A DNA stretch of 64,000 bases from Methylobacteriaceae bacterium. GTDB lineage: Bacteria; Pseudomonadota; Alphaproteobacteria; Rhizobiales; Beijerinckiaceae. Shown in pieces: positions 24,574 to 33,597 of the stretch. The DNA lies in the NCBI GenBank assembly GCA_947444195.1, contig CANEZL010000008.1, forward strand, positions 62,001 to 126,000. The letters are read 5' to 3'. How positions within the stretch are numbered: the first letter of the stretch is position 1; each line of letters opens with the position of its first letter. The position numbers and the translations under genes were made by a program. The notes under the pieces are model-generated. The model was not told the DNA's origin. It saw only the letters and a list, made by a program, of their open reading frames with translations, and did not search any database.

Positions 24574-26700
24574 CTACTCAGCCGCGATCGCGTGCGGCGC
24601 GAAGCTGGCTTCGTCTGCTTCATCCTCCCGTGGGAGGGAGGTTTCGCCTTCCTCAGCGTCCTCCTCTGGTGCCGCACCGTCACTGCTCGTGACTTCCTGC
24701 TCGATCGTGGTGGCGTCGGCGATCGCGAGTTGGAGCAACGAGCGCCCCGGAGTCCGCAGCGGCTCGGGCAACCACCCGCTGCTCGCGAGCAGCGTCTCCG
24801 CTTCTCCCGCCATCTCGCCCCTCTTGAGGTGCTCGATGCGATCGGCAGCCCGCTGTCCCTTCGCTTCGATGACCGCCTGCAGGATGCGCGCTTTGGTCAC
24901 CCGGCCGAGATAGCCGTTCACGGTCGGCGTCCACCCTTCCGACGCCATGTCGAGTTCGACCGCCTGGGCGAGCCGGTCGGCATGGGCGAACGCGCGCGGG
25001 CGACGGTTCCAGGCCTCGTGCACGGCGTTGACGCCATGAGCGACACAGTGGGCGAACAGGGCCCCACGGGTGTCGCCGTCGAACGCCTGGAGCGCGTCCC
25101 AGAGATCGGCCGACTCCCTTGGCAGCGTATCGCGCCACGACTGGTGGCGGGCGGCGACCGCGATCGCCGTGGCGCTGTCGTTCAGCCCCGGCGCTTGGCT
25201 GCCGAACTGAACGCTCTTCACATCCAGCTCGATGCAGCTATCCGATCGGTAGGAGTAGAACACCCCCAGCGTCAGGGCATGCAGGGCGGCGACGAACGCC
25301 ACGTCGGGCCGCTCGCCGAGCGCGTGGCGGAGACCTAGCGTCCGGTGGGCGGTGAGCTCGGTCAGTAGCCGGTCGGAGAGCGGACGGATGCCTTCCTCCT
25401 CCTCGGGCTCCACCGCGGCGGGCGCGGGTCCGACGTCGCCAGCCTCGTCGTCCGCCGACACCTGATCGATCGGGCGCTCGCCGTTGGTGTCGTCCTGCGT
25501 GATCGGAGCGGCCTCGACCGGCAGCTCGTCCTCGGGTCGGACATAGCCACGCTCCACGCGCAGCGAACCGTCGGCTGCGATGCTGACGAATGCGCCCGCG
25601 CGGGTAACCTCGCCGGCGTCGAACAGCACCGGCCGATCGTGCAGCGCCTCCATGGCGGTCTCGATCTCCGCCATGCGCTGATCCTGCTCGTCGGTCAGCT
25701 CCTCGGCTTCAGCCGCTGCGGTCTCGATGTCGTCGGCCTCCTGCTGGAGCGCCGCGAGCGTCCCTTCCTCCTCGGCGGTCAGCGCGACCGCTTCGCCACG
25801 GAGCTGACGCAGGCCATAGGTGTGACCGTAGGCGAAGTCCGGCGCGATCTCGACCCACTTCCAACCCTCGGCGCCGATCGTCACCGACGCCTCGTTCAGC
25901 TTCTCCGCCATCAGCATGTCGATCAACCCGACGTCCTGCAGCCAGCCGCCGTCATCGCCCTGGAACAGGTCGTTGAGGATCGTGCCGCCTGCCTCCTCGT
26001 AGGTGGCCACGCCGATGAACAGCGCACGCTTGTCGGAGGCGCGCACCGCTCCCTCGGTCAGCATGCGACGGATGGTGTAGCCCTGCTTGTCGTAGGACTG
26101 GGTGAGGCGCTCGAACACCTGCTCCTGGCGGGCATGGTCGCCGTTGACAGTGAACGCCATCAGCTGGTCGAGCGTCAGGCCGTCCTCGGCGTAGACGTCG
26201 AGCAGCCTGGGGCTGACCGACGCCAGGCGCAGCCGCTGCTTGACCACAGCCACCGACACGAACTGGCTGGCGGCGATCTCCTCCTCGGACTGACCCTTCT
26301 CGCGCAGCGCCAGGAAGGCCCGGAACTGGTCGAGCGGGTGCAGCGGCGCGCGCTGGATGTTCTCGGCGAGCGAGTCCTCCTCGGCGATACCGTCGGTGCG
26401 CACGACGCAGGGAACGGGCGCGTTGCGGGCGAGGCGCTTCTGCTTGGCGAGGAGTGCCAGCGCCCGGTAGCGGCGGCCGCCGGCGGGGATCTCGAACATG
26501 CCGGTCTCGGCGCCGGCCGCGTCGACGACGGCGCGCACGCTCAGGCCCATGAGCAGGCCACGGCGGGCGATGTCCTCGGCGAGCTCCTCGATCGAGACGC
26601 CCGCCTTGACGTGGCGGACGTTGGACTGGCTCAGCACCAGCTTGTCGAACGGGATGTCGCGCGACGACGACAGGGTGATCTTCTGGACAGACTTGGCCAC
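24574..26700 (-). CDS. ParB/RepB/Spo0J-family protein (large ICE type)
   Basis: A protein of 708 residues. The N-terminal ParB nuclease/CTPase-like domain has LSQSNVRHVKAGVSIEELAEDI, then IPAGGRRYRALALLAK, then EEDSLAENIQRAPLHPLDQFRAF. The KorB/HTH domain follows (VAVVKQRLRLASVSPRLLDVY). The large C-terminal half is acidic and helical. Such big ParB-like proteins are core genes of these ICEs and relatives of plasmid PrtB/ArdB-region proteins; they are not paired with the parA at 16279. The leader carries a stem-loop also found before DUF932. Confidence 0.9.
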   Translation of the reverse strand: MAKSVQKITLSSSRDIPFDKLVLSQSNVRHVKAGVSIEELAEDIARRGLLMGLSVRAVVDAAGAETGMFEIPAGGRRYRALALLAKQKRLARNAPVPCVVRTDGIAEEDSLAENIQRAPLHPLDQFRAFLALREKGQSEEEIAASQFVSVAVVKQRLRLASVSPRLLDVYAEDGLTLDQLMAFTVNGDHARQEQVFERLTQSYDKQGYTIRRMLTEGAVRASDKRALFIGVATYEEAGGTILNDLFQGDDGGWLQDVGLIDMLMAEKLNEASVTIGAEGWKWVEIAPDFAYGHTYGLRQLRGEAVALTAEEEGTLAALQQEADDIETAAAEAEELTDEQDQRMAEIETAMEALHDRPVLFDAGEVTRAGAFVSIAADGSLRVERGYVRPEDELPVEAAPITQDDTNGERPIDQVSADDEAGDVGPAPAAVEPEEEEGIRPLSDRLLTELTAHRTLGLRHALGERPDVAFVAALHALTLGVFYSYRSDSCIELDVKSVQFGSQAPGLNDSATAIAVAARHQSWRDTLPRESADLWDALQAFDGDTRGALFAHCVAHGVNAVHEAWNRRPRAFAHADRLAQAVELDMASEGWTPTVNGYLGRVTKARILQAVIEAKGQRAADRIEHLKRGEMAGEAETLLASSGWLPEPLRTPGRSLLQLAIADATTIEQEVTSSDGAAPEEDAEEGETSLPREDEADEASFAPHAIAAE

Positions 26701-26790
26701 GGTAGGTCTCCGTGACGGGCCGGCCGGGAGCCACTCTCTCGACCCTTCAACCCGTCACGAAGCGCAGCGCCGCCCTCTTCCTCTGAAGAG
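26701..26790 (-). promoter_or_regulatory. Structured 5' leader of the ParB-like gene
   Basis: In the gene direction CGTGACGGG (26759-26751) pairs perfectly with CCCGTCACG (26719-26711). The 3' arm ends 10 bases before the ATG and runs into the GGAG ribosome site, so folding could control translation. The DUF932 leader (28054-28140) is a diverged copy with the same spacing. The rest of the gap to 26856 shows no gene. Confidence 0.6.
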
Positions 26791-26856
26791 AACGACGCCG
26801 CAGAACCTGACTTCCGGAAGGCGTAGAGCCGGACCCGCACGGACCCGGAGATCAGC

Positions 26857-28053
26857 CTAAGCGGCGCGGTCGAACAGCTTCTTGGCCCGCGCCTCGAAGT
26901 CGAGCCGCACGTCCTGATGGGGCTTGTCGCGGGCGACCGCGGTGATGCCCTGGACGAAGTCGAAGATGCTCGCCGGCGGATGGCCTTCTTCCGCCAGCAC
27001 CACGTCGATGATCCGGCCCGCCTCCGCCTTGCTGAAGCCGCGCTTGCGCAGGAAGTCGGTCCGATCCTCGTCGGTGCGGGCGACGATGCGCTCGCGCGCC
27101 GCCCTCACGCCGCCGACGAACGACGCGGGTGAGGAATTGGCGAACCGGGTGAGCGCAGGCGCCGCCTGGTGCGCGAAGCGAGAGGCCGCGAACTTCGAGT
27201 GCCGGATGGTGATCTCCTCGAAGTCCTCCACGCCCCAGAGATTGCGGTTCTGGCAGACGGCGCGGAGATAGAAGCTCGCGATGCCGAGCGTCTTCGCGCC
27301 CACCTCCGAGTTCCAGCAGTAGAAGCCGCGAAAGTAGAGGTCGGGCGAGCCGTCGGGCAGCCGCCCCGCCTCGATCGGGTTGAGGTCGTCGACCAGGAAC
27401 AGGAAGACGTCGCGGTCGGACGCGTAGAGCGTAGTCGTGTCGCGGCTGATGTCGACCAGCGGGTTGTAGACGCCCGTCGACCAGTCGAGCACGCCGGGCA
27501 CCTTCCAGCGCGTGTCGCCAGTGCCGTTGCCCGCGATCCGCTGCACGGCGGCGACTAGCTCGTGATCGTAGATGCGGCCGTAGTCCGGGCCGGTGACCGC
27601 GCGCAGCTCGACCCGGCCGTCCATCGTCTCCAGCGTCTTCACCTGCTCGGCGCGGTGCGAGGTCAGGCCGTACTGCAGGTTGATGCCGGCGAGCGGCGCC
27701 GGCAGCTGGCGCAGGTAGGCGGCGGGTGCGCCGACCAGCGCGGCGAGCTGGCCAAAGCTCCAGTGGGTCGGCGCCAGCGCCACGTCATAGCCGGGCAGCA
27801 CGAGGTCGAGCCGCTCCGCGTCGTCGCGGCTCGCCTCGACGCGTACGGCGGCGCTCTCGACGGTGCGGGTCCGGCTGCGGTCGGCGCGGCCCTTCACCGA
27901 CGCCATCAGCTCGGACAGGGACTGGTAGCGCTCGTCGTCCGGCCTGCTGAACCACTCGGACGACACCCGCCCAGTTCGCTCACCCCGGCTGACATCCACC
28001 TTGTAGCCGCCGCGCGCATCAGGGCGGGCGTCCAGAACCTCCACGTTGCTCAT
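26857..28053 (-). CDS. DUF932 (phage/plasmid TIGR03299-like) protein
   Basis: A protein of 398 residues matching DUF932 (VALAPTHWSFGQLAALVGAP, LQYGLTSHRAEQVKTLE, YGRIYDHELVAAVQRI, YASDRDVFLFLVDDLNPIEA, FYCWNSEVGAKTLGIASFYL). The family is spread on ICEs, plasmids and phages. It is often next to ParB-like genes, and a role in protecting or establishing incoming DNA has been proposed but not shown. Under the predicted oriT orientation it enters the recipient well before the trb operon. Confidence 0.9.
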   Translation of the reverse strand: MSNVEVLDARPDARGGYKVDVSRGERTGRVSSEWFSRPDDERYQSLSELMASVKGRADRSRTRTVESAAVRVEASRDDAERLDLVLPGYDVALAPTHWSFGQLAALVGAPAAYLRQLPAPLAGINLQYGLTSHRAEQVKTLETMDGRVELRAVTGPDYGRIYDHELVAAVQRIAGNGTGDTRWKVPGVLDWSTGVYNPLVDISRDTTTLYASDRDVFLFLVDDLNPIEAGRLPDGSPDLYFRGFYCWNSEVGAKTLGIASFYLRAVCQNRNLWGVEDFEEITIRHSKFAASRFAHQAAPALTRFANSSPASFVGGVRAARERIVARTDEDRTDFLRKRGFSKAEAGRIIDVVLAEEGHPPASIFDFVQGITAVARDKPHQDVRLDFEARAKKLFDRAA

Positions 28054-28140
28054 CGCAGGTCTCCGCGACGGGCTGGCCGGGAGCCTCTCTCTCGACCCTC
28101 AACCCGTCACGGCGACAGCCGCCACCCTCTTCCTCTTACG
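28054..28140 (-). promoter_or_regulatory. Structured 5' leader of the DUF932 gene
   Basis: In the gene direction CGTGACGGG (28111-28103) pairs with CCCGTCGCG (28072-28064). One A-U pair of the ParB copy has become a U-G wobble, so pairing is kept despite the base change. The 3' arm again ends 10 bases from the ATG and abuts GGAG. The loop (GAGGGTCGAGAGAG, then GGCTCCCGGCC) and the upstream GAGGAAGAGGG are shared too. Confidence 0.6.
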
Positions 28141-28149
28141 CGGGGCGTT

Positions 28150-28220
28150 GCGGGGCGGCCGCCCCGCAGATGGGGTCGGCCGAGAGGAGGCTCGGCCGCA
28201 GGGGAAGGCCTCCCCTTCCA
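28150..28220 (-). terminator. Cluster of GC-rich palindromes between cargo and DUF932
   Basis: Three adjacent dyads: GCGGGGCGGCCGCCCCGC (28150-28167, an 18-base perfect palindrome), CGGCCGAG/CTCGGCCG (28177-28198, 6-base loop), and AGGGGA/TCCCCT around 28201-28217. They follow the stop of the last cargo gene (28267) in its reading direction and probably end that transcript or shield DUF932. There is no T-run. Confidence 0.45.
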
Positions 28221-28266
28221 GGTTCAATGCCCGCTTAGCGCGCAGCCTCTTCCAGACTTATGTCGC

Positions 28267-29385
28267 TTAGCGTTTAAGCGCGGAAGGAAGAACGCGCCAC
28301 CACGTCGCGCCTCGCTGGGTCTTTCGGGTACTGCCATCTCGCACACCCTCGTCCAGCAGGTCGGCGATCGTACGTCCTTCTGAGGAGGACGAGTCATGAA
28401 CTTCGAATACGATGCCATCGTCACGCCGTTCGAACCGCCCAACGGGGTCGGACATCCCTGCAATTTCAGGAAGCTGGAGCTTCATAGTGTTCCGTGCGTC
28501 GCCAGCCTTGGATAAAGTCATCGTTCTTAAGCGCCCGGTCCTGGCGTCCCGAAGAGTGCGGCTTCCGGCGAAGAAGCTGTCGACCACGCGCAGAGGAATT
28601 TGCGTCTGCGTTCGTCCGCGACCGTGTCGGAGCCTCATCACCAAAGCTCGCGAGGCCTGCGAAGCAGTGTCGGCAACAGGGAGCTCGCCGAGCTCTTCAA
28701 GCACGATTTCGAGCCGCCATCCCAACGCATCCGCCGCAAAGGCGAGATCAGGAAGATCTTCGGCCTTGAGGTCCAGCAGACGAGGCGATCTAAGTTCAAG
28801 CACGGTGTCACGTTGCGCTAAACGCATGACCTCCAGGACTTCGTATGCTTTGGCGCGCCATGAGCCGACACTGAAGCGCCTGATCAAATCGCGGCGCGCT
28901 AGTCGAGCAAGGTAGCTGTTGACCCTCCACCGGTCCGCTTTGGAGCGCCCCCAATCTCGCGTCAGCCACTCGTATGCTACAGCTGCACAACGCGTCATTT
29001 CTGAGCGGCCAACTCCTTCAGCAAGGGCAAGCAGCGAAAGTGGGGACGTTCGTTCCATCTGCTGATGAGCGCCCTCCAAGCTTTCCCAAAGCTCAGCTCG
29101 CGTGCCTACGTGTACCGTGTCGTGCCAGATGAATACATCGATCCAAATACCGCCCTCGCTTACTGAACGATGTTGGGACGAATCGAGAGACTTGGCTTCA
29201 GCTGCTGAATAGATTTCGAAAGTTTGGATATGAGCCGCCGGATCTCCCGGGCTTGACGGGATGGCAACGTGGAGCGCGTTTGCCCCTGGGAATGACGAGA
29301 ATAGCGGCAGAGCTAGGCCATGATCAGTCAGGCGCTCATAGGCTATGAGCGTCATCGTCAGGGCGCTATCGCCGCCGCCGGTCAT
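28267..29385 (-). CDS. Unknown cargo protein, probable defence-island component
   Basis: A protein of 372 residues, no signal peptide or membrane segment. I do not recognise a family. Visible blocks are an N-terminal beta-rich part (LALPLFSSFPGANALHVAIPS, IWIDVFIWHDTVHVG), a central helical region (YEWLTRDWGRSKADRWRVNSYLARLARRDLIRRF) and a C-terminal part rich in Arg and Asp (HDSSSSEGRTIADLLDEGV). The ATG at 29385 overlaps the stop of the upstream 278-residue gene as ATGA, so the two are co-translated. GC content is clearly below the ICE core, consistent with separate acquisition. Confidence 0.75.
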   Translation of the reverse strand: MTGGGDSALTMTLIAYERLTDHGLALPLFSSFPGANALHVAIPSSPGDPAAHIQTFEIYSAAEAKSLDSSQHRSVSEGGIWIDVFIWHDTVHVGTRAELWESLEGAHQQMERTSPLSLLALAEGVGRSEMTRCAAVAYEWLTRDWGRSKADRWRVNSYLARLARRDLIRRFSVGSWRAKAYEVLEVMRLAQRDTVLELRSPRLLDLKAEDLPDLAFAADALGWRLEIVLEELGELPVADTASQASRALVMRLRHGRGRTQTQIPLRVVDSFFAGSRTLRDARTGRLRTMTLSKAGDARNTMKLQLPEIAGMSDPVGRFERRDDGIVFEVHDSSSSEGRTIADLLDEGVRDGSTRKTQRGATWWRVLPSALKR

Positions 29386-30218
29386 GCAGCGGCGCTTCCA
29401 AGCCGGCGGCGCATGATCTGGGCGATCACTTCGGCGAACGAGTCTGGCGTTTCGTTAGGACGCCAATCGTAGGTCTCGAAGTCGACGTTCAAGTCACGAA
29501 TAGACTTTAGCAGTGTACTGTTCGCTCCGTTTGGGTCTTCAAGAAGTTGCTCTGGAAAGACGAGAAGCCGCGCGTGTCCTTGCCTCAGGTCAACGGGCTG
29601 GGCGTAGGCAAGTTCTATAGCGGACGCGCGTCGATCTGGCTTCTCGCGCCCTGTAGAAGCGAGAGAAGCTATTCGGACCCAGTTCTGAGCGACAGAGCGC
29701 CAGTGCGGGATTGAGCTTGCGAGGCCGGATTTAACTTTCGCATCATAGTATGCCTCAACACCGCCGAAAGCCCACTCAATGTGTCGAATCGCAGACGCCA
29801 AGTCTGGCTCCAACTCAAAGTCTTCGACGTATATGGATGGATCTACGACCTCGTCGTAGAAGCCCGCCATGTAAGCTCCGGTATCGAATGGAAACACATG
29901 ATATGGCGCAGGCAGCGCGCTTGGTGACAGCGCAATAGCGAACGGAAAGAAGTTCAGCTGATCGTTCTTTTCGTCGCCACGACCAAAGCGATATGCTGGT
30001 CGCGCTACAAAGAAGTAAACGAGTTCCTTGCCGAAAACGCTGCACTGGCGGCGCTCAAGCATACCCCCACTAATAATGCGCCGCCCCCAGCCGACAGAGG
30101 TCACGTGCACTAGGTCAGGTGGGGCAACCGAGATCGTAGGGCAAGCTGCTTTGGCGAGCTCGACGAGTTCGCGATTTGCGACGACGCCACGAGGCCTCCT
30201 CCTGGTGTCTGTCGTCAT
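29382..30218 (-). CDS. Unknown cargo protein, possible ADP-ribosyltransferase-like fold
   Basis: A protein of 278 residues from ATG 30218 (TAGGAG about 11 bases upstream; a GTG at 30227 is an alternative). The segment LVHVTSVGWGRRIISGGMLE followed by FGKELVYFFVARPAYRF resembles the start of DarT/DUF4433-like ADP-ribosyltransferases (His-x-Thr, then Gly-x-Leu, then an aromatic strand). This is a pattern impression only. The C-terminus has ARLLVFPEQLLEDPN. It is coupled to the 372-residue gene and lies 152 bases after the smaller methyltransferase. Confidence 0.7.
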   Translation of the reverse strand: MTTDTRRRPRGVVANRELVELAKAACPTISVAPPDLVHVTSVGWGRRIISGGMLERRQCSVFGKELVYFFVARPAYRFGRGDEKNDQLNFFPFAIALSPSALPAPYHVFPFDTGAYMAGFYDEVVDPSIYVEDFELEPDLASAIRHIEWAFGGVEAYYDAKVKSGLASSIPHWRSVAQNWVRIASLASTGREKPDRRASAIELAYAQPVDLRQGHARLLVFPEQLLEDPNGANSTLLKSIRDLNVDFETYDWRPNETPDSFAEVIAQIMRRRLGSAAA

Positions 30219-30370
30219 ACTTAGCACTACTCCTATTTGAACGGCGTTCCATGATCGCCGGGGTCAGAAGGCTAGCCTGTTCGGGTTTGCGTTACCACAG
30301 CAGGCGGCTGCGTGGCGTCGCTGGTCATTGGGCGTATCCGGGTATCGCGCTGCCATGTTGCCGGTTGAGC

Positions 30371-31237
30371 TCACTCGGCTGCAAGCGCAGCTGGGTTCAC
30401 CCCCATCACCTCGTCGTAGCGACGGACCTTTGCGCCTTTCGACCGCGAGAGGCCCGGCTTCGCGAAGACGATGATGTACTCATGCACGTTTTTGAAAAGA
30501 AAGTTCGGCGGGTACGGATAGCTGCCGAATATGGGCCGCTGCCCATTAGCTGATCCCCAGCGGCCTCCAGTGCCGTCCTTGGACCAGATGATCTCATTGA
30601 TCATCACTAACCCGATTTCACGCAGCATCACACCAATGTCCGTGCTGAGCGGGAACGTGAGCAACCCGTGATCGGTCATTTGATTAACATTCGCGGTGAC
30701 TACGCAAAGCTTTCGTCCCGGACGCAACACGCGGTAACACTCCTGGAACACTCGGCGGAGTTCATCGAGAAAGTCGACATAGCTGCCGGCAGTGCCGATA
30801 TCGGTGTTTCGGCCGCCGTAGTCGGCTTTGTCCCAGTAAGGAGGGCTCGTAACGACTAGGTCGATGCTGCCGTCCTCGATGCCGGATAGATCACGAGAGT
30901 CGCCTTTGCGCGCCTCGAACAAGCCGAGGTCCAACTGCTCTCTCTTCACTCTCGCCCGCATTTCTTTGACAAACTTGGAGTTCTGGTCGATGCAAATGGC
31001 CCGACGCCCTTCGCGGATCGCCGCTACCGCCGTTGATCCGACCCCCCCGAAAGGATCGAGCACGGTCTCGCCCCAGAAGCTAAACAGCTTCGTGAGGCGC
31101 TTAGGAATCTCCGTCGGAAACGTGGCCGGGTGAAGTTCATGGCTGACGTTCGCGATGCTCCAAACCGTCTTAGTGTACTCGCGCCATTCTTCTTTGGTGA
31201 GCGCGCTAAGCGCCTTTACTTCCGCGCCGGGCTTCAT
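30371..31237 (-). CDS. DNA methyltransferase with TSPPYW motif (N4-cytosine/N6-adenine type)
   Basis: A protein of 288 residues. The AdoMet-binding motif I is DPFGGVGSTAVAA (about residues 61-73), and the catalytic motif IV is TSPPYW (130-135). Thr/Ser-Pro-Pro-Tyr is common in N4-cytosine and some N6-adenine enzymes. Motif I precedes IV. It starts in an ATGA overlap with the 634-residue methyltransferase, so both belong to one transcript. It probably protects host DNA at the site cut by the island's nuclease; site unknown. Confidence 0.88.
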   Translation of the reverse strand: MKPGAEVKALSALTKEEWREYTKTVWSIANVSHELHPATFPTEIPKRLTKLFSFWGETVLDPFGGVGSTAVAAIREGRRAICIDQNSKFVKEMRARVKREQLDLGLFEARKGDSRDLSGIEDGSIDLVVTSPPYWDKADYGGRNTDIGTAGSYVDFLDELRRVFQECYRVLRPGRKLCVVTANVNQMTDHGLLTFPLSTDIGVMLREIGLVMINEIIWSKDGTGGRWGSANGQRPIFGSYPYPPNFLFKNVHEYIIVFAKPGLSRSKGAKVRRYDEVMGVNPAALAAE

Positions 31238-33138
31238 CCCTCAACTCCCTCATCTACTCTGTTGCGTGCAAGCCGGACCGAGCCGTCAATCGACACGACG
31301 CGCTGTTCGAAATCGCGCAGCATCTCGGCCGTGCTGGGATCGGCGCCAATCAGGTCCGCGAGCAACGTGTCGATCGCGCTTCGCACGTCGCTGATCTTCG
31401 TTGGTCGGAAGGCGAAGGTCAGGCGGTCGCGATTGGCACTGCAGATCACGTCTTGCTGCAGGCCTGCCCACGCTGATCTACCGAGAGTTGCCAGTTCCTC
31501 CGCTGACTTCCGCTCAAGCTTTAAGTTTAGCAGAGGCAGTTCCGCGAGGAACCAAGCCGGGACGTGGAAGCCATCGCATTCGACGTGCCATAGCCAATAA
31601 GCCATTCGTGATGACAAAATGGCCGTGACCACATCGGCTTCGTCGATAGTCGCGCAACGGAGCCGGCTTATACCGCTGGCGCTAAGTGTTCCGCGCCAGC
31701 TCAGCTGGTCGGGATAATTCCGAAACACGTTTAAGAAGTTGTAGGCTGTACCAGCAACGAAAACGTCGGAACTCAGGGCAGTCCCGACGATCTCCGATGC
31801 GGCCGCCTTGCTCGGCTCGGGGCGAGCGCCAGACCGGAGCCGGTGAGGTTCAAGAGCGCGATACAGCGCAACCTCGGCGTCAGATCCGAGCTTTGGGACG
31901 AGGCGCGCGATTGGGGTCTGGCCCATTCCCGCAGCCCTCGCTTCGGTGAAAATGGTCGCCCGCTGCCGGCTCGTCCATTTCAGAAGGCGGCTGGTTCGGA
32001 TGGAGGAAGGCGTCGGCCCGGGGCGCCTGATCGCGATCGTCGCTCGGGTTTTTGCCTCCTCCCCAAAGAGAGCGTGCGGCTGGCGATCGAAAAACAGCAG
32101 GGTCCACTCGCCTCCGTTGGCCGACATGGCCGAGCGGCAGCGTCGGTGATCGGCGGATCGGTTCGCACCCAGTGCGAGCGGCACAACTAGAGCGGCAGCG
32201 TCTTCAGGGCCGCTCGCGATTGTCCAACTCATTTCGATAAACGGAAGGTAGAGCGATGTGGTTGGTCGGCCGTCCGCCATCGGAACGACTTCCCCGGTCG
32301 CATATGGGGGATTGCAGATGAGACGAAGCGGCCCCTGACCTGGAGCGAGTTGCCCACGCAGGTCACCTGCGCGCGCAGCGGCGGGCGTATCGACGGCGAG
32401 CAAGTTGCCCCGGATCGCAGCCCATGTCGCCAAAGGGTCCGGAGTCTCGCTTGCCACGCCGGCTAGGAGGGTAAAGGCCGCGAAATCGCAGGCCTGGGGA
32501 GAGATGTCGCACCCAGTAAGCCTCGACTCTGCGAAGCTCACTCGATCCCCTGCTCGGCAGCGACGTAAGGCGGCGGCAAGGAAGACGCCGCTGCCAACAG
32601 CCGGGTCGAGCCACCACTCGTCCGCTTCAGCGCCGGCTGAGTCTGCGATGGCCGCTACCATAAACTCTGCAACGTCGCTTGGCGTGTAGAACGACCCGAC
32701 TTTTTTGCGCTCAGCCCGACTGGCGGAGAGTGAAGTATCTCTCATCACGTCCAGGCGGGTGGTCCGGCCATAGGTATCGAGCAGATATGGAAGAAGCTCC
32801 GACAGATGCGCTTCACCGGCGAGCGGTCTTAGCGGCGCATCAAGCGCCGACCATTTCAGATAATCGTCGACGCCGAACCAAGCGCCTGCGCGACAGCCGT
32901 CGGCCGCGAGGCCGCTACGGGTTATGTCGACCAGGGTCACAGCTACCGCGGCCCATGCGACCCGATCTTCGACGCCTGTTCGGATCACGTCGCGACGAGA
33001 CGCACCTTCGAGCCAGCCGCCATCCAACCCGAGCTTGCGAGCCACGCCGACGGCAGCGAGCACATGCTCGCGCAATGGCGCGACCTGCCCTTCGAGCGAG
33101 CGCCCCGCCCGAGGCGAGGCTGGCCGGGCCACCGTCAT
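31234..33138 (-). CDS. Large N6-adenine DNA methyltransferase (type II/IIG-like)
   Basis: A protein of 634 residues. Motif I lies at DPAVGSGVFLAAALRR (near 178-193), preceded by GSFYTPSDVAEFM; the catalytic motif is NPPY at 276-279. The C-terminal part (SSRMAYWLWHVECDGFHV, then WFLAELPLLNLKL) looks like the target-recognition region of Eco57I/TaqI-like enzymes. No nuclease motif is seen, so cleavage would fall to a separate protein such as the PLD-type gene at 33598. It overlaps the small upstream gene and the downstream methyltransferase by ATGA. Confidence 0.9.
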   Translation of the reverse strand: MTVARPASPRAGRSLEGQVAPLREHVLAAVGVARKLGLDGGWLEGASRRDVIRTGVEDRVAWAAVAVTLVDITRSGLAADGCRAGAWFGVDDYLKWSALDAPLRPLAGEAHLSELLPYLLDTYGRTTRLDVMRDTSLSASRAERKKVGSFYTPSDVAEFMVAAIADSAGAEADEWWLDPAVGSGVFLAAALRRCRAGDRVSFAESRLTGCDISPQACDFAAFTLLAGVASETPDPLATWAAIRGNLLAVDTPAAARAGDLRGQLAPGQGPLRLICNPPYATGEVVPMADGRPTTSLYLPFIEMSWTIASGPEDAAALVVPLALGANRSADHRRCRSAMSANGGEWTLLFFDRQPHALFGEEAKTRATIAIRRPGPTPSSIRTSRLLKWTSRQRATIFTEARAAGMGQTPIARLVPKLGSDAEVALYRALEPHRLRSGARPEPSKAAASEIVGTALSSDVFVAGTAYNFLNVFRNYPDQLSWRGTLSASGISRLRCATIDEADVVTAILSSRMAYWLWHVECDGFHVPAWFLAELPLLNLKLERKSAEELATLGRSAWAGLQQDVICSANRDRLTFAFRPTKISDVRSAIDTLLADLIGADPSTAEMLRDFEQRVVSIDGSVRLARNRVDEGVEG

Positions 33139-33518
33139 GGCCGAACCTCGGGCGCCGCAAGCAGCGCCGCCTTAAGCCAACGCTCGTCGAGCTCGCGTTC
33201 AATCAATTCGGCAGCACAGTCCGAATTCGAGCGCCCAAGAGAATCGGCGTGCGCCCGGAACCGCTCAGCGTGATCGGTCAGGATGTAAGCCGAAACCTTA
33301 CTCGATCGCGTCTCTTGGGTCGCGGCCGAACCCGCGCCTGGCCGAAGCAGCCCAAGCTCTATCTCGCGCAGGATGAGAAGGGTCAGGAGAGCCGACCCGC
33401 TCGTCAGGCCGACTTCCTTGCGGTACGCCTCAAATCGGAGATGGCAGTTAGCTTTGACGTACGCGTGTACGGCAAGCTTCTCGGCCTTCTCTTCAAGGTC
33501 TGGTTCGCACCTCATCAT
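33135..33518 (-). CDS. Small protein heading the methyltransferase operon, possible controller
   Basis: A protein of 127 residues if started at ATG 33518, which has AAGG 8 bases upstream; an ATG at 33605 would give 156 residues but would overlap the start of the divergent nuclease gene. Mostly helical (EEKAEKLAVHAYVKANCHLRF; SAYILTDHAERFRAHADSLG; SNSDCAAELIERELDERWL). The second half resembles a ribbon-helix-helix DNA-binding unit. Position between the two promoters suits a control protein, by analogy with C proteins of restriction systems, but no known C-protein motif is seen. Confidence 0.65.
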   Translation of the reverse strand: MMRCEPDLEEKAEKLAVHAYVKANCHLRFEAYRKEVGLTSGSALLTLLILREIELGLLRPGAGSAATQETRSSKVSAYILTDHAERFRAHADSLGRSNSDCAAELIERELDERWLKAALLAAPEVRP

Positions 33519-33597
33519 GAGGTGAACCTTGCCTGACTCAAGATGAGGTGTCAACGCCGTTCGTCTTTTGTTCTGATTTTTTTGGGGGACGTTGTCA
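33519..33597. promoter_or_regulatory. Divergent promoter region of the restriction-modification-like island
   Basis: A gap of 79 bases between the leftward methyltransferase operon and the rightward nuclease gene. ATGAGGTG occurs at about 33517 and again at about 33545, roughly 28 bases apart, and a T-rich run (TGATTTTTTTGGGGG) lies before the nuclease ATG. Both promoters must be here or overlap it. Confidence 0.4.
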
